Assembly: GCA_905160935.1 (NCBI GenBank)
Contig: CAJHZI010000483.1
Location: 124,001 to 188,000 of the forward strand
Length of the DNA stretch: 64,000 nucleotides
Origin: Enchytraeus crypticus
Lineage: Eukaryota > Annelida > Clitellata > Enchytraeida > Enchytraeidae
Direction of reading: 5' to 3'
This document shows, piece by piece, positions 12,301-23,419 of this stretch; the stretch's first letter is position 1, and each line of letters begins with the position of its first letter. The notes below the pieces were generated by a model that had not been told where the DNA came from, did no database searches, and saw only the letters and a list, made by a program, of their open reading frames with translations. A program made the translations under genes and the position numbers.

Positions 12301-13490
12301 GTCAGCTACATCCTTTTCTTAATATGAAGAATTTTTCTAATAAAGTAGTGAGGGTGTGTATTAGTTTGAACATAAAAAATCTAAGAGATTGTGTAATAAG
12401 TTTGACTGGGATTGAAATAAGGTTAAAATTTGTTTTCCTCTCTGTGGCTAAAACTGTGGCTATAAATAAGTGCCCGTAGCAATTTGGGTAAATTACTTTT
12501 AAAACATGTATTAAAGTTAACATTAATAGAGTATTGAAGTTTATAAATATCTGGCCAACAAAAATTAAGCTATAAGATAAAGCTGGTATAGGTAACGTTT
12601 TGAATGTCTAAATAGCGTAGGGGTAACGTCATGAAGTTTTAAATGACAAATCCTGCGGTGAATTGAACCCTCGTGGATTCGAATCCCGGCCGCGCTGATC
12701 TGAGAGTAAAATCTCGGACATTCACTGGACTGGTTATACGAAAAGTGGTCTAAATTGCCTAACGGATTAAACATGTGGTTTTAAAAGTGATAGATATCAA
12801 CATAGTTGATTATACACTATAATGCGTGTTTACTTTACTTTTTAACGTTAACATCAGTCTCCTCATTCGAAAGCGAAGTCAGTGACGGGCGAGCCCAGGA
12901 TTTGAATCCTGCGCATAAGAGAATATAATATGCATTATAGGGAAATGCTCAACAATGTTGATATATATCACTTTTAATACAGCATGTTTAAACTTTAAAC
13001 CCTTACGATAGGCAATTTAGTCCATTGTCCGTGTAACCAGTCTTATGAATGTCCGAGACTTTACTCACAGATCAGCACGGTCCGTAATCGAACCCACGAG
13101 AGTCCAATTAAACTCAGGATCTGTCATTTAAAACTTCATGAGTTACCTGACGCATCTAACTACAGCTCGATCTATTGAGACATTCAATGCCATTTGATAG
13201 AACTAGATAACGTCAATTCAAATTGATACCTGATCGGAATCACTCAAATTCTTCACAGACTTAGACTCCGCAGCAACTGAAATGTGACAACTTCTAGATT
13301 TTCGGAGGTCATTTCTCAACCCAGAATCAATCCGCTGAAACGCCGCATTACTTATCACACGTGCTGATTGAAATGAAGAGTAGTTGCGAAAAGCTTCATA
13401 GTACAGTTTATCCATAAGCCGTATCCTCCCCATCTGCTTCTGAACAGCTAAATATCCGCATCTAACGGCTTGTCCGGACAACATTTTCAT
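374..13490 (-). CDS. DDX21/DDX50: DEAD-box RNA helicase, DDX21/DDX50 (GUCT) family, probably mitochondrial; 3' end missing
   Basis: ATP-dependent RNA helicase assembled from 13 exons in transcription order: 13490-13230, 11614-11395, 10586-10503, 9477-9458, 8932-8849, 8020-7903, 7256-7071, 6056-5908, 5508-5302, 4803-4699, 3758-3639, 2955-2882, 533-about 374. All join in phase with GT-AG introns, giving about 596 codons. Visible motifs: Q-motif region FLFPVQ, motif I ARTGSGKT (188-195), Ia PTREL (229-233), Ib TPGR (276-279), II DEVD (300-303), III SAT (337-339), V ARGLDI (460-465), [12 protein letters not shown] (485-494), then a GUCT-like stretch ([16 protein letters not shown]). DEVD instead of DEAD and the GUCT domain are typical of DDX21/DDX50 and their plant organelle relatives. 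The first 40 residues ([20 protein letters not shown]...) are basic with almost no acidic residues, which suggests a mitochondrial presequence rather than the lysine-rich nucleolar N terminus of vertebrate DDX21. The final exon boundary (GTGCCA donor) is weak; the C terminus should lie left of position 1. Introns hold a piggyBac remnant, SINEs and minisatellites. Confidence 0.9.
604..1966 (-). mobile_element. piggyBac-family transposon remnant with TIRs and TTAA ends
   Basis: TTAA at 604-607 and at 1963-1966 bracket the element. The ends are inverted repeats: the left end reads CTAACCAGGGGGTAT and the reverse complement of the right end ATAACCGGAGGGGGGGGGTA. On the minus strand, 1654-1430 encodes a piggyBac transposase segment ([20 protein letters not shown] and [12 protein letters not shown], which includes the first catalytic Asp). 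1376-822 encodes a C-terminal part ending in a Cys/His-rich stretch ([21 protein letters not shown]). The core between the two is deleted, so it is non-autonomous. It sits in the last recovered intron of the helicase. Confidence 0.75.
969..1003. repeat. Perfect 14-bp inverted repeat inside the piggyBac remnant
   Basis: TGCCTCCTCATAAG, a 7-nt spacer and its exact reverse complement. It falls in the decayed transposase reading frame. Confidence 0.8.
1967..2035 (+). repeat. 3' part of the 5S-derived repeat
   Basis: Contains GTTAAACAAGCATCTGTGCT and TGTCGTTGTGTTATAA. These match, in order, the tail of the 5S-like repeat at 36105-36385. Only the tail is present, directly next to the piggyBac TTAA. 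Confidence 0.45.
2497..2610 (+). repeat. SINE A copy (tRNA-derived)
   Basis: Diverged copy: GGTGCGGGGTTTAAATC stands in the B-box position, then CTCCCTGTCACTGATATGCT and the core GGAAACTGAAGTTAA. It lies in the helicase intron before the last exon. Confidence 0.6.
4185..4255 (+). repeat. SINE core copy with (TTGA)n tail
   Basis: GACGTCCCTGTCATTGCCTT, then GCGAGGAACCGGACGTTATA, TTCTTATTGATTGACTGATT. It shares the core (CTGACAT..CGAGGAA..GACGTTA) with SINE A but has a different 3' tail. An inverted copy lies at 32930-32995. Confidence 0.5.
5113..5250 (-). repeat. SINE A copy
   Basis: Near-complete on the minus strand; B box GGTTCAAATCC in the form GGGGTTCAAATCCTGG. Its 5' end is a palindrome (GCCACTGGCTGGAGCCAGTGGC) at 5223-5244. 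Confidence 0.75.
5566..5770 (-). repeat. SINE C copy
   Basis: Tail of CT repeats with CAGTGAACTGCCAATTGGCA, then a body with TTAATCCCTTCACAAAG. Other copies are at 24490, 34285, 47960, 53420 and 57040. Confidence 0.55.
6735..7085 (-). repeat. 45-bp minisatellite containing copies of the helicase 5' splice site
   Basis: About eight units of 45 bp, minus-strand unit core TATGGTACGTTGTCACTGTT and CTATATGGTCTATTCGCTAC. The unit nearest the exon includes the donor used by the gene (TATG|GTACGT at 7071), so most units carry a donor-like GTACGT or a variant. In the helicase frame the first unit reaches a stop codon. Confidence 0.85.
7257..7560 (-). repeat. Minisatellite of helicase exon start plus 3' splice site
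   Basis: Units of about 62-68 bp begin at 7279, 7344 and 7406, with a decayed unit near 7500-7545. On the minus strand each unit contains (TGAT)n, a CCACAG or CAACAG acceptor and about 45 nt matching the start of the true exon at 7256 (AGAGTAGGTTGAGAGCTG...). The copies therefore encode the start of motif Ib again, but without a donor. Confidence 0.85.
9458..9477 (-). other. 20-nt microexon encoding the Walker A motif of the helicase
   Basis: Between a TTATTTTAG acceptor and an ACG|GTTAGT donor lie 20 nt that complete ART and encode GTGSGKT. The phases of the exon before (ends in C) and the exon after (starts TTG) fit exactly. Confidence 0.85.
10105..10352 (-). repeat. Two tandem SINE A copies
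   Basis: One copy at about 10228-10352 is complete with B-box GGTTCAAATCC; the second at about 10105-10210 is shorter and more diverged. They lie head to tail in the helicase intron before the microexon. Confidence 0.7.
12575..12820 (+). repeat. SINE B copy, plus arm of an inverted pair
   Basis: tRNA-like head: A box TAGCGTAGGGGTAACGT near 12612 and B box GGATTCGAATCCC near 12675, followed by an unrelated body. The partner copy at 12940-13185 is inverted. Confidence 0.65.
12845..12925 (-). repeat. SINE A partial copy
   Basis: Core and B box only (GGATTCAAATCCTGGGCTC on the minus strand); the 5' end is missing. It lies between the two inverted SINE B copies. Confidence 0.6.
12940..13185 (-). 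repeat. SINE B copy, minus arm of an inverted pair
   Basis: On the minus strand it reads CATGAAGTTTTAAATGACAG, then GGGTTCGATTACGG (weakened B box) and TCTCGGACATTCATAAGACT. It matches the plus arm over about 220 bp. Confidence 0.65.
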
Positions 13491-13594
13491 TAAATCGAAT
13501 AAATAGGTTTTATGTCAGTATAGATTATTTTTTCAGTTTATTTATCCTTCAAATGTCAAGGTCGCATCCAGTGTTGCCAAATATCACAAAATAT

Positions 13595-15480
13595 ATAGAC
13601 GATGATGATGAGTTATCCATTCAGTCTAAGCCGACTCTTGGACACTTTATGAACTATCTGTCTCCATGTGTCACGATTTCTTACTGCCTCCCTCAAATCC
13701 GCTAAGCTGGTGTTGAGGTCAAATTCTGCAGTATCAAGCCAACGCGTTCTTTGACGACCTTTCCTCCTTTTTCCACTGACCTGTCCTAGTATGACAACCT
13801 TTGCTTTGTGATCTTCCCTTCAAGAGAAACACTTGGTTTTATGCGATCTAGCACATCTCTATTGTAAACTTTAGCCTTCCACAGGACTCGTAACACGCGT
13901 CTCTAACACCAAAGCTCGAAAGCGTCGATTCTCCTTCTATCCGCCTTTTTAGCGTCCAACTTTCGCATCCATATGTGACAATTGGAAAGACTATCGCATT
14001 GACTATCCTGCATTTGGTAACGAGGCTTATGTCCTTACTCTTCAAAATTTTCATCATGCCAGTCATCGCAGTGCGCCCCGTTGCTATCCGCCGTTTTATC
14101 TCTGGTCCTGATTCTCCGTCACGGACGATTTAGAACCAAGAAAAACGTACGAAATTGTTGACTGTCTCAATATCTTCATTGTCAATTCTGATTTTGGTTT
14201 CAGCAATATCAGTTGTCATATGATCTTGGTTTTCTTAATGTTGAGGAATAAGCCAGCTTTTTCGCTTTCTTCTTTAATCTTTAATATGAACTGTTTCAGA
14301 CCTTCCCTGCTCTCCGCGAGGAGAGTGGTATCATCCGCATACCTCAGGTTGTTGATGTTTCTCCCACCAATTTTCACACCTACAGTTGATTCAATCATAT
14401 CTACCTTCCGCAATACTGCTTCTGCGTACATATTAAATAAAGACGGCGACAAAATACAGCCCTGACGCACACCTCTATTGATTCAAAACCAATCTGTGTC
14501 TCCGCAAGAAGTCCTTACTGTGGCCTCTTGATTTTCATATAGTGCTTTTATTAAGCGAATTATATATGTGTGATGGTATACCTATTTCTGATAGACATAC
14601 CCACAGTTTGTTGTGTTCAACGCAATCGAAAGCCTTGGTGCAATCAATGAAACAAGGGTAAATTTTCTTTTGATATTCCCGCGATTTTTCCAAGATCCAC
14701 CGCAAATTTGCAATGTGATCACGAGTGCCCCTGCCACGGCGGAAACCCGCCTGCACATCTGGCATTTCACGATCTGTGATTGTACTCATGCGTTGCTGAA
14801 TAATTTTAGAAGGACCTTGCTTGCGTGTGGGATTAAAGCGATCATACGGTAGTTTGCGCAGTCTTTGGAATCGCCCTTTTTCGGTATTGGTATGAAGACT
14901 GACCATTTCCAGTCGTTTGGCCAGGATCCTGTTTCCCATATCTTTTTACACAAGGCTGTCAGTGCCTGAATTATTATCGCTCGAAGTAATTTCGCTGGTA
15001 TCCCATCCACCCCCGGGGCCTTTCTTGATGGAAGCTGCTTCAAGGCCCATTCAACTTCTGATTGGAGGATACTCGGTTCAAGGTAATCTTGCAGGATGAG
15101 CTCTCCTAACTGATCATCTTGCAGGATGAGCTCTCCTAACTGTTCATCTTGATTTTTGACGGCGTAAAGCTCTTCTGTGAATTCGCGCCATCGTTCTTTG
15201 GTGCTTTGTTGATCTTGCAAATCTTCACCATTGCGACCTTTTATAACTGGAATGCGCGACACAAATGAAGTGCGAACTTTCTTCACGTGCGCAAACAAAT
15301 CTCTCGTGTGCCCAAACTTATTAGCTTCTTCCAACTTCCGGCAATCGTCATCCCACTGTCTTTTCTTTATCTTTCCTAACTTCTCGCTGAAACTCTGCAT
15401 TTAGCCATCTTACCTCCTCTCTTTTCCCTATTGCTTTCGCCCGCCTCGAGCCTCCTTTCCGCAATTTTTATAGTGTTCTC
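13595..15480 (-). mobile_element. RTE/BovB-like LINE, 5'-truncated reverse transcriptase pseudogene
   Basis: Minus-strand frames encode, in order, WALKQLPSRKAPGVDGIPAK, SVFIPIPKKGDSKDCANYR, MPDVQAGFRRGRGTRDHIAN, YPCFIDCTKAFDCVEHNKLW, VRQGCILSP-type finger, NNLRYADDTTLLAES (catalytic YADD), ILKSKDISLVTKCRIVNAIV and YGCESWTLKR, then RRKGRQRTRWLD and a 3' end KVSKSRLRLNG. This is the order of RTE elements and is close in wording to BovB. Frames are broken by several shifts; the endonuclease is missing. The 3' end abuts short ATC/GAT triplets at 13590-13605. A near-exact 30-bp duplication (GATGAGCTCTCCTAACTG.TC) lies at 15080-15150. Confidence 0.9.
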
Positions 15481-17281
15481 CGACAACCAATTGGGAATAT
15501 ATAGACAAGTACCTACAAAGCCTAAAACTCTATATTTATGTGTAATAGACCTTTGCGAAACTCACAAATTTCAACCAAAAGGAAGCAAGTGACTTGACCT
15601 AGATCTGTCTTCGTTTCTGGGTCAGTTCACGTAGCGTCGTGCACCCAAGAAAGCCATACAATTCTTGATATAATATTCTTAAAATATGTTCTGAAATCAT
15701 GAAATTTGGAAACCAAATCTTTGAAAGTTGAAATCATAGTCATATAGATACGTTATCTAATGAAACTGAATGAAATTTAATGCACCTAAAACCTTGCAAT
15801 TAAATCTGATTTTGCAAAAATTCCGTACTTAAATAACTTAATGAATACGCCTATACTCTATTACTCTGTGCATGTAGTCTACTTTGATATTGCATAAAAA
15901 TTAAGAAGGGCTTTTCTTATCATTTCTAATGTTATCTTGATAACACTATCGAATACGAGCAGTTTAAAGGTCTTAAACGTCTTAAGGTTATTTTAGGTTC
16001 TACACCGCATAAAGTAATAACACTAGATTATTATGGTGCTCAGATGATTTCCCCTTTCCCTACGCTTTCTCTTGCATTATTTATCTTAAAAATGCTGAAA
16101 TTTAGTTAATTTTCGTCGGATATGATTCAAAATGACATTGACTTAAATTGAAAAAATTAAATTGCATAAATTACAGTGCTATATTGTCGTCCATGGCAGC
16201 ATCGCGCACTATTGAGATATATCCTAGCCGATAAGAAAAATTAAATATTTAACATTTCATGCCATTTTAATAGGGCTTAAATTTTACGGCGTCATAATAT
16301 TATTCTTTATTTAAAAAATCTTATTCTGGAATGACTCATAACAGGAAAACGAAATGAATGCGGTGACGGCGAAATGACATGATGCTAACGCTAAACTTTG
16401 ACGGGCGTAATTACATGTAGGCTACTTGTTTAATAAGATATATTAATGACGGTTAATTGTAGTATACTCATATTTATATACCGTTGAATATATTTAATGC
16501 TTTTAGCAGAAGTACAGAATGATCACAAATAATCTGATAATAGTAACTGCATAGTCTATGATTATTATATACAACAGTTAAATAAGTAAATATATTTAAC
16601 TTTGCAAATTTAATGATTTTTCCTTAAAAATTAACTTATTAAAGTTTTAAAGGGGAACAATCGGACCTTCAGGGAAACCACATGAACATTATTTCAGAGT
16701 AAAAAGGCCTTAATGGCCTTTTTTACTAATAATCTATACTTAACTCATTATAAGTTTTGCATAAACCCTTCCGTCATTTTATGCTTTAGAATACGTAGCC
16801 TTCAGTAACAAAATTCAGTCTGTTTAGGATAAATGTTGAGGATAATTAATTTATTTGGATAGTAGTTAATTGAATTATTCTCCGGAATTAATGTCAGATG
16901 ATTGCAAGGGAATGGTATTATTGTATTTTATTTTGTCTCCTGTGTTTGTTTTTATAACTTCGGTTGCTAGGTGACCAAGAGATCTTTTCTCTTGTTCTTA
17001 TTTATCGCAAAGGTCTATTGCATTATTGAGTTTGAAATATAAAATGCAGGCTTATTTTAGAATTTAAAGGCTGTTCAACAAACACGATGCTTAGCAATGT
17101 ATCTAACATGCCACTTGCGCGTCTCTGTTTATTTATTTTATTGTATTATTTTATTTATATTATTTTATTTATATTATATTTATTTTATGTTTATTGTTTG
17201 TTTAAGAACAAGGTTTACAAGCCCTTTGCTGTTCATTTTTTTTAGAAATTCAATGGTAAATATTTGATGTAAACAAGAAAG
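15481..17281. other. Intergenic, no recognised feature
   Basis: AT-rich DNA between the RTE remnant and TRAPPC5. I see no coding exon. A hairpin AGTAAAAAGGCC/GGCCTTTTTTACT lies at about 16698-16727, and the promoter of TRAPPC5 should be at its right end, without a clear TATA box. Confidence 0.4.
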
Positions 17282-17697
17282 ATGGCGCTGTTGACTGGTA
17301 AAAGAGAATTAAATAAAGTTACGATACTCGATAAACCACTGAGTAGAGGAAAAACTGAGGTATTCTTTACAAAATCTCTATATATTTATAAAGCAGGAAT
17401 TTTCAATCGAAGAAGATAGATGATAATTGAAATGATCATATGATCTTTCAAACAGCTAGCCTTTAGACGACTCGCCTTCTGATTATAGTTAGATTAGGAC
17501 CTTCGCTTATGCCACCTGTTGCAGGTAGTGAGATTTGCACGATTATATTGCCAAAGAATGAAATATATTTTAGTAATTGACTCGTTGCACATATTCGAGC
17601 TGTTTCAAAATGTGATTTATGAAAAATTTCACTGACTGCACAACCCTAAAAGTTATGTCCTTCCATTTCTTTGACAAAGTTTCCACTTTAGTTATGT

Positions 17698-17745
<48 letters not shown>

Positions 17746-19021
17746 GTCAGTGCACTGCCTATTCGCATGGTATATAACACGTCCACTCTTCTCTGTCTTC
17801 CGCTTTCCTTTCCATGTCCACATATGAGTGGATCTTTAAATCATCTAATTTCCTAGTCTCGAACTACCTGTGCCTCTATTTCCTTCCATTCTTCCTTCTA
17901 TGGCCTCTTTTATTAGACTTCCCCCCCCCCTCCTTAGGATGTGTCCTATCCAGCTCTTGTTCCTACTTCTTAATGCATTTATAAACTATCTATTTGTACC
18001 AACTCTCAAGAACTTCCTCATATGTATCCTTTTGAATCCAGCTAATCCTTTCCATTCTTCTCCTTACCCTCATTTTTAATGCCGCTTGTTTCGTGATGTC
18101 TTCCCTCCTTAAGGTCTATGTTTCATATTCATATAATAGCGTGGTCCACACCAAGGTTTTATCTATCTTTTGTTTTGTATTTGGCTAAATAGTAGGTATG
18201 GTAGCCTGAATTAGTCAAATAAATCAACTCTCTGATAAATGGTTCTGTAGTTTGAAATATAGTTTTCCAAAAAATAGTTTTGCTTGTTTATTTAGTGTAA
18301 CAGGTTGTAGGTAAATATGATAATTTCTGCATAATATCAAAATTGTGATGGCTTGTACAAACTAAGATACACATATTCCAACAGAGAAATAGGTTCAACA
18401 ACAACAAAAACACCAAGAAAGATATAATTTTGTTTACCCAAAGTTCACTATGCCTTTCCTTTGAATTTTGTCGAATTTTGTAATACTTGATATTACAGAA
18501 GAGCAGGATAAAAAAATATAGTCTGGTTTCTAACATTTGTATGATACTATGATGCAAAATGATTTCAAACTTGCGTTTCCAAAAATTAATAGTGACTATA
18601 AATAATTTATTAATATCTGTATATAATTTGTGCTGGCAATAAATATTGATAATGTTATCTCATATAATTAATTGATGCCAATTGAACAGTCCAGTACTTA
18701 ATTAGTTTGAAGAGCTTTCACAGATGCATAGATCTCTGTTATTACTTTTGATAAGCTCCACACCTCCGAATGAACATATTCGGTCTAAGTGCCTGGTAGA
18801 GAGCAGAGGAGAAAAGACTTAGATTAGCAAACTGGCATTTAACTCTTGATCCTTAATGTTTAAGCTTACAGCACTGGATAGTTTACAGATTCTGGTTAAT
18901 GTAATATGATTTTAATGTCATTATGAAATATTTGTCATTTAAGTGAAGCTTCAGATAAAACTATTGTACAATTTTCTTCTATTTTGGTGATACTATTACT
19001 AACTGATGTTACTTCCAGCCC

Positions 19022-19084
<63 letters not shown>

Positions 19085-20153
19085 ATATATTCTATATGCT
19101 GTATTATATTATACAGCATATATTATACAGCATATTATACAACTTCTATATAAAATGTAAGTATACTTACATTTTTATTTTCAATTGACATCTAGGTTTA
19201 ATTTTTAATTAATGTTGTTCGTACAATTCTTGCTGTTTCAGATTAACATTAGCACATTTGCTCTGCTGTTTTCGGAGATGGTGCAGTACTGTCAGAATAG
19301 AGTTAACACTGTTCCAGAGCTACAAAACAAGTCTGACTTTAATCTTAAAGTTTGATTTTCATCTAGAAATTTAAAGCTAAATTCTTGTTAATACTAAAGC
19401 TATTTTGTACAGACCATTATTATATCTGTTGTTGCATCAGCAATACTACTAAGAAGGACTACTATCTCATTATCTTTTTTGATACCCAAATGATTTTTAG
19501 ATGTTTAGATAATAATAAGTTTTCATCTATCTTTAGATTATGCTCTAATTATGCTCTAAATTATGCTCTAATTATGCTCTAAATTATGCTCTAAATTGTG
19601 CTATAATTATGCTGTAATTATGCTCCAATAATGCTCTAATTATGCTCTAAATTGTGCTCTAATTATGCTCTAAATTGTACTCTAATTATGCTCTAATTAT
19701 GCTCTAAATTGTGCTCTAATTGTGCTCTAATTATACTCTAAATTGTGCTCTAATTACCTGCCTTATGCTTTTCTTCTATCAATCAATAAATGATATTCAA
19801 TATATGCATGTATACCATCAGCTTGGTATAATATTAGAGACAGATTCTATGTAACAGTAATTCTGATGTAACTTGAGTGAAAATTGTAATATGTTTATTA
19901 TCCTTCTGTTATACTAGTTATGAACCTGTATTACTATAGATACTGACTGTATGAATTCTAAAATTTAATTAAATATTTGATAATTGTAGGTTGTCAGAGC
20001 TTGGATATCACGTTGGACTACGAATCCTAGATCCTCTAGTGCTGAGAGAGGTTGGATTTAAGAGAGAAACAAAATTGCTGAAGATTCTAATGTTTGTCAA
20101 ATCTAATGTTTGGAGAGTAAGTTTAAAAGATAACTACATACTTTTCATAGTCA

Positions 20154-20230
<77 letters not shown>

Positions 20231-20251
20231 TGTATATATATATATATATAT

Positions 20252-20290
<39 letters not shown>

Positions 20291-21193
20291 CCTAATTATA
20301 CTAACAATAAAGTCCTAAGGAGTTAACCTATGTTTTTGAAATTTACAGTACTTGACCAGCAGCCAATTCTACCAAACATGCAGAAATTTCGTTTGAATAT
20401 CTTTAATAATGTAAAAGTTATAGTTATGCGAATAGGAGTGAGGTCGGATGAGAAATTTCCAGTACAGGATTAAGGGCATGTAAAAGTGGCCACACACGAT
20501 CAAATTTATCTGTTCAGATATCTGAACAGATGAGTTTGATGGCAAAACTGACCGTGTGTGGCCACTATAACATGCAGAGTAAAATTATCAGAATAATAAT
20601 AATCACGAACATGTAAAATAAAATTGATGTTAAAGCTATTTTGAATAGCAATCTTTTCTTTTTAAAATGATGTAAAATACGTGCCGATATGTTCTTAATT
20701 GACAAAGTTATTGAACTTTTAATGCATGCATTAAGTCCTTATGCCTACGTGTGCTAGGTGAGAGCTCAGCTGCCGTGAGACGATGAGAGCGCAGTACTAC
20801 TGCAATGCATGCATTAAAAGTTCAATAACTTTGGCAATTAAGAACATATCAGCATGTATTTTACGTCGTTTTGAAAAGAAATGATTGCTCTTCAAAATAG
20901 CATTAGCAGAAGTTTTATGTTATTTGTTCGCTACTATTTTTATAGAGATAATTTTATGCTGCATGTAACATACTATAATCCTGTACTGGAAATTTCTTAT
21001 CTGACCCCACTCCTATTTGCAATACTATAACTTTCACATTATTAAAGATATTCAGACGAAATTTCAATATGTTTGGTAGAATTGGCTGCTGGTCAAGTTC
21101 TGTAAATTTCAAAAAAGTCTGTCAACTCCTTATGACATTATTGAAAAAATAATATGGGGTATCAGTTATAAAAAACACGGTGTATATATACAG

Positions 21194-21263
<70 letters not shown>

Positions 21264-21487
21264 TAAATATGAATATAAGTATAGTCAAACTAACATGTAC
21301 TCTAGTATGTGCATGGACTGTACTTAGCCTACACATACAGAATGTATAGTACTATTTATCATGTGTATTTTAAGATTTGTTGTATCATGCATATACAAAA
21401 TATACAGGATCAAATATGTCACTTATAAAATATGTTTGAAGTATACAATAACATGTACGTTCAAGATTAATAGTACCATAAGCTCTA

Positions 21488-21548
<61 letters not shown>

Positions 21549-23419
21549 CACACATATATCAATCAGTTACTCTAGTGTCGTAGAAATGTCTTTTACTGAA
21601 TATATGTATTTGTATAATCTAAATTATACAAAAGTCCTCATGCAATGAAGCATTATATACATGTATACATGTAGTCCACTTTTTACGATCATAATTATTA
21701 TCCTTTTATATTGGAAGAACCCTCTATACATTTAATACATTGCCTAAACTTCTCAATGTAAAGGTAATTTAATGTTTGTAGACACTCTTTGGGAAAGAAG
21801 CGGATAAACTAGAGCGAGATAATGACGATGAGAAGATGTATTACATTATAGAGAAAGAACCCCTCGTTAATAGATTCATATCGACTGAAACAGGTGATTC
21901 ATTTTATCGTGATGGTTAATGCTCTATAACATGTCATGGGTGCGTGAATCTAATCTCATAAATGACCCAGCACTTGTGATTTCGTTAAAAGTTTTTAAAA
22001 TCAAATGATGTACAGAAAATTTAACATAAATGTTAGTCTTTTAAACAGTCAAAAGGCGCGTTTAACTGTTAATTTCCTGCTCGAAAGCATGTCGGTGACA
22101 GGAAGAGCACTAGATTTGAACTGTGCCCCTAACAATCCACTGTCAAACAACTTACCAACTTGCCACTGGCTCGGCCCAATTATTTTGGACTTATAATTAA
22201 ATTATATCATCGAAATTCTGTATATTTGTAACATACCATGTATATATTGTTGACTTTTTTAACAATACTCTTCTATATCTTGTTGTTGTTGCAGTATTTA
22301 GTAACTATTATTGTATGTACATTTTATAGGATGATTTGTATTTTGTTGTCATTTAGGACGACAGGGTGCTGTGAACTGTGCAGCTTTTGTTGGTGGAATC
22401 ATCGAAGCAGTTCTAGTTAGCAGCAACTTTGTATGTACCCAAACAACATTATAAACTTCATTATTTTTATAAGTAAATTTATATATCATTAGCATTTATA
22501 TGACGAATACTATTTAAGATTATATTTCGAGTAGATATTTGACAGAAGATATTTGATATTTTATCGAATATTGGTTTTGAAAACGTATTTCCTTGACGCA
22601 CCATGTATTGATGGTGTTTCAAAGAAATGTTTATTATTAAACCAATATTTGGTACCATTGTTTATTATTAACACCATTTCATGGTGTCGTAAATAATTGT
22701 AAGTTAATTACTTATTGAAGTTTATTAATATCATGTCGGCCCCTGAACCAATTAGGATCTTATATCTCTGTAAAATACATTTAGACATATTTTTTCTGAT
22801 TATTCACACTTCAGTAATGAGCAGAGACATCCAAAGTCATTGACATGATACTTGGATGCATAGCCCGTTCCAAAGAAAAGTTTACTTGGAGAGGAGAGTG
22901 CTAAGATGCAGAAGTTTATACGAGGGAAAATGTGCCAACTTTAAACAAATGGCAGCGAAGAACTTTAAAGGCATTGTAATTTTTCACCATTGCTTAATAT
23001 TTTTCTTATTTTCATATTTGTCAGTTAAAGTGACAAATTACATTTTTTAACATTCAGCCATTTCATGGAGTTGACTCATATTGTATTTTGCTGAATGGAG
23101 CAATCACCCTAGAAACAAAAATTGTGTTTACTATGGTGGGCATTTTGTATGCATTTTGTGTGACGTTTCTTAATTTAACATATTCCTCTCTGTGCAAAAG
23201 ATCGGACTTGGGGTCCATTTGCCAACCTAGTTAACACGTCGAAAGACACCATGATTGGGCTAGGAAATGTACGCTAAATCTTCGTTATTGTGAAGTTCAT
23301 TTATATTTGTATTATTTCAGCCATGCAAGGTCTCTGCTCACTGGCACAAGGGCACTGCATTTCTCATCAAGTTCGATGAATCAGTCATTGCCAGAGACAA
23401 GCTGGTGGAGGGTCGATAG
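17282..23419 (+). CDS. TRAPPC5: TRAPP complex subunit 5 (Bet3 family)
   Basis: Core subunit of the TRAPP vesicle-tethering complex (yeast Trs31), acting on ER-Golgi and Golgi membranes as part of the Rab1 exchange factor. Six exons: 17282-17359, 19242-19330, 19990-20116, 21782-21893, 22357-22430, 23321-23419. They join in phase and give 192 residues, close to the usual 188-190. Recognisable stretches are [12 protein letters not shown] at the N terminus, the segment [74 protein letters not shown], the Bet3-type signature [14 protein letters not shown] and [20 protein letters not shown], ending VEGR and TAG. The ATG at 17282 is chosen because the family's short basic N terminus follows it directly. 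Introns 2 to 4 carry TA arrays, a (TATGCTCTAAAT)-like array and a palindromic transposon. It is convergent with the sulfur-transporter gene, 2.5 kb away. Confidence 0.95.
17700..18200 (-). mobile_element. LINE 3' fragment (Jockey/RTE-like RT C terminus)
   Basis: Minus-strand frames resemble the C-terminal tail of a LINE ORF2 ([11 protein letters not shown], then EEVLES). It ends at CAGTGCACTGCCTATTCGCA and a CT array. It is homologous to 47320-47840 and, in part, to 57290-57560. It lies in TRAPPC5 intron 1. Confidence 0.55.
19019..19080. repeat. TA array
   Basis: (TA)n in TRAPPC5 intron 1, followed by a palindromic TATACAGCATATTATA region to 19145. Confidence 0.9.
19530..19760. repeat. Imperfect 11-13 bp tandem array
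   Basis: Repeats of TTATGCTCTAA with variants (TTGTGCTCTAA) fill about 230 bp of TRAPPC5 intron 2. No splice-site copy is included. Confidence 0.85.
20155..20290. repeat. TA arrays
   Basis: Two (TA)n blocks around 20155-20226 and 20232-20288, just after the TRAPPC5 exon 3 donor. The second forms the left edge of the palindromic element. Confidence 0.9.
20286..21182. mobile_element. Long-TIR palindromic DNA transposon (MITE-like), copy 1
   Basis: The arms are reverse complements: GAAATTTACAGTACTTGACC near 20338 pairs with GGTCAAGTTCTGTAAATTTC near 21092, and TTTCCAGTACAGGATTA pairs with ATAATCCTGTACTGGAAA. An inner pair repeats GCATGCATTAAAAGTTCAAT. The left terminus runs into a TA array, and the right ends CACGGTG before TATA. 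It is homologous to 27305-28156 throughout except for the central loop. Confidence 0.75.
20486..20567. mobile_element. Nested short palindromic insertion
   Basis: GTGGCCACACACG at one end and CGTGTGTGGCCAC at the other, with a near-palindromic middle around ATCTGTTCAGATATCTGAAC. It is absent from the homologous element copy 2, so it inserted later. Confidence 0.65.
21197..21260. repeat. TA array
   Basis: (TA)n adjoining the right end of the palindromic element. A further (TA)n lies at 21495-21545. Confidence 0.9.
22040..22180 (-). repeat. SINE A copy, diverged
   Basis: Minus strand begins CCGAGCCAGTGGCAAGTTGGTAAG; the B box has decayed to AGTTCAAATCT. It lies in TRAPPC5 intron 4. Confidence 0.6.
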
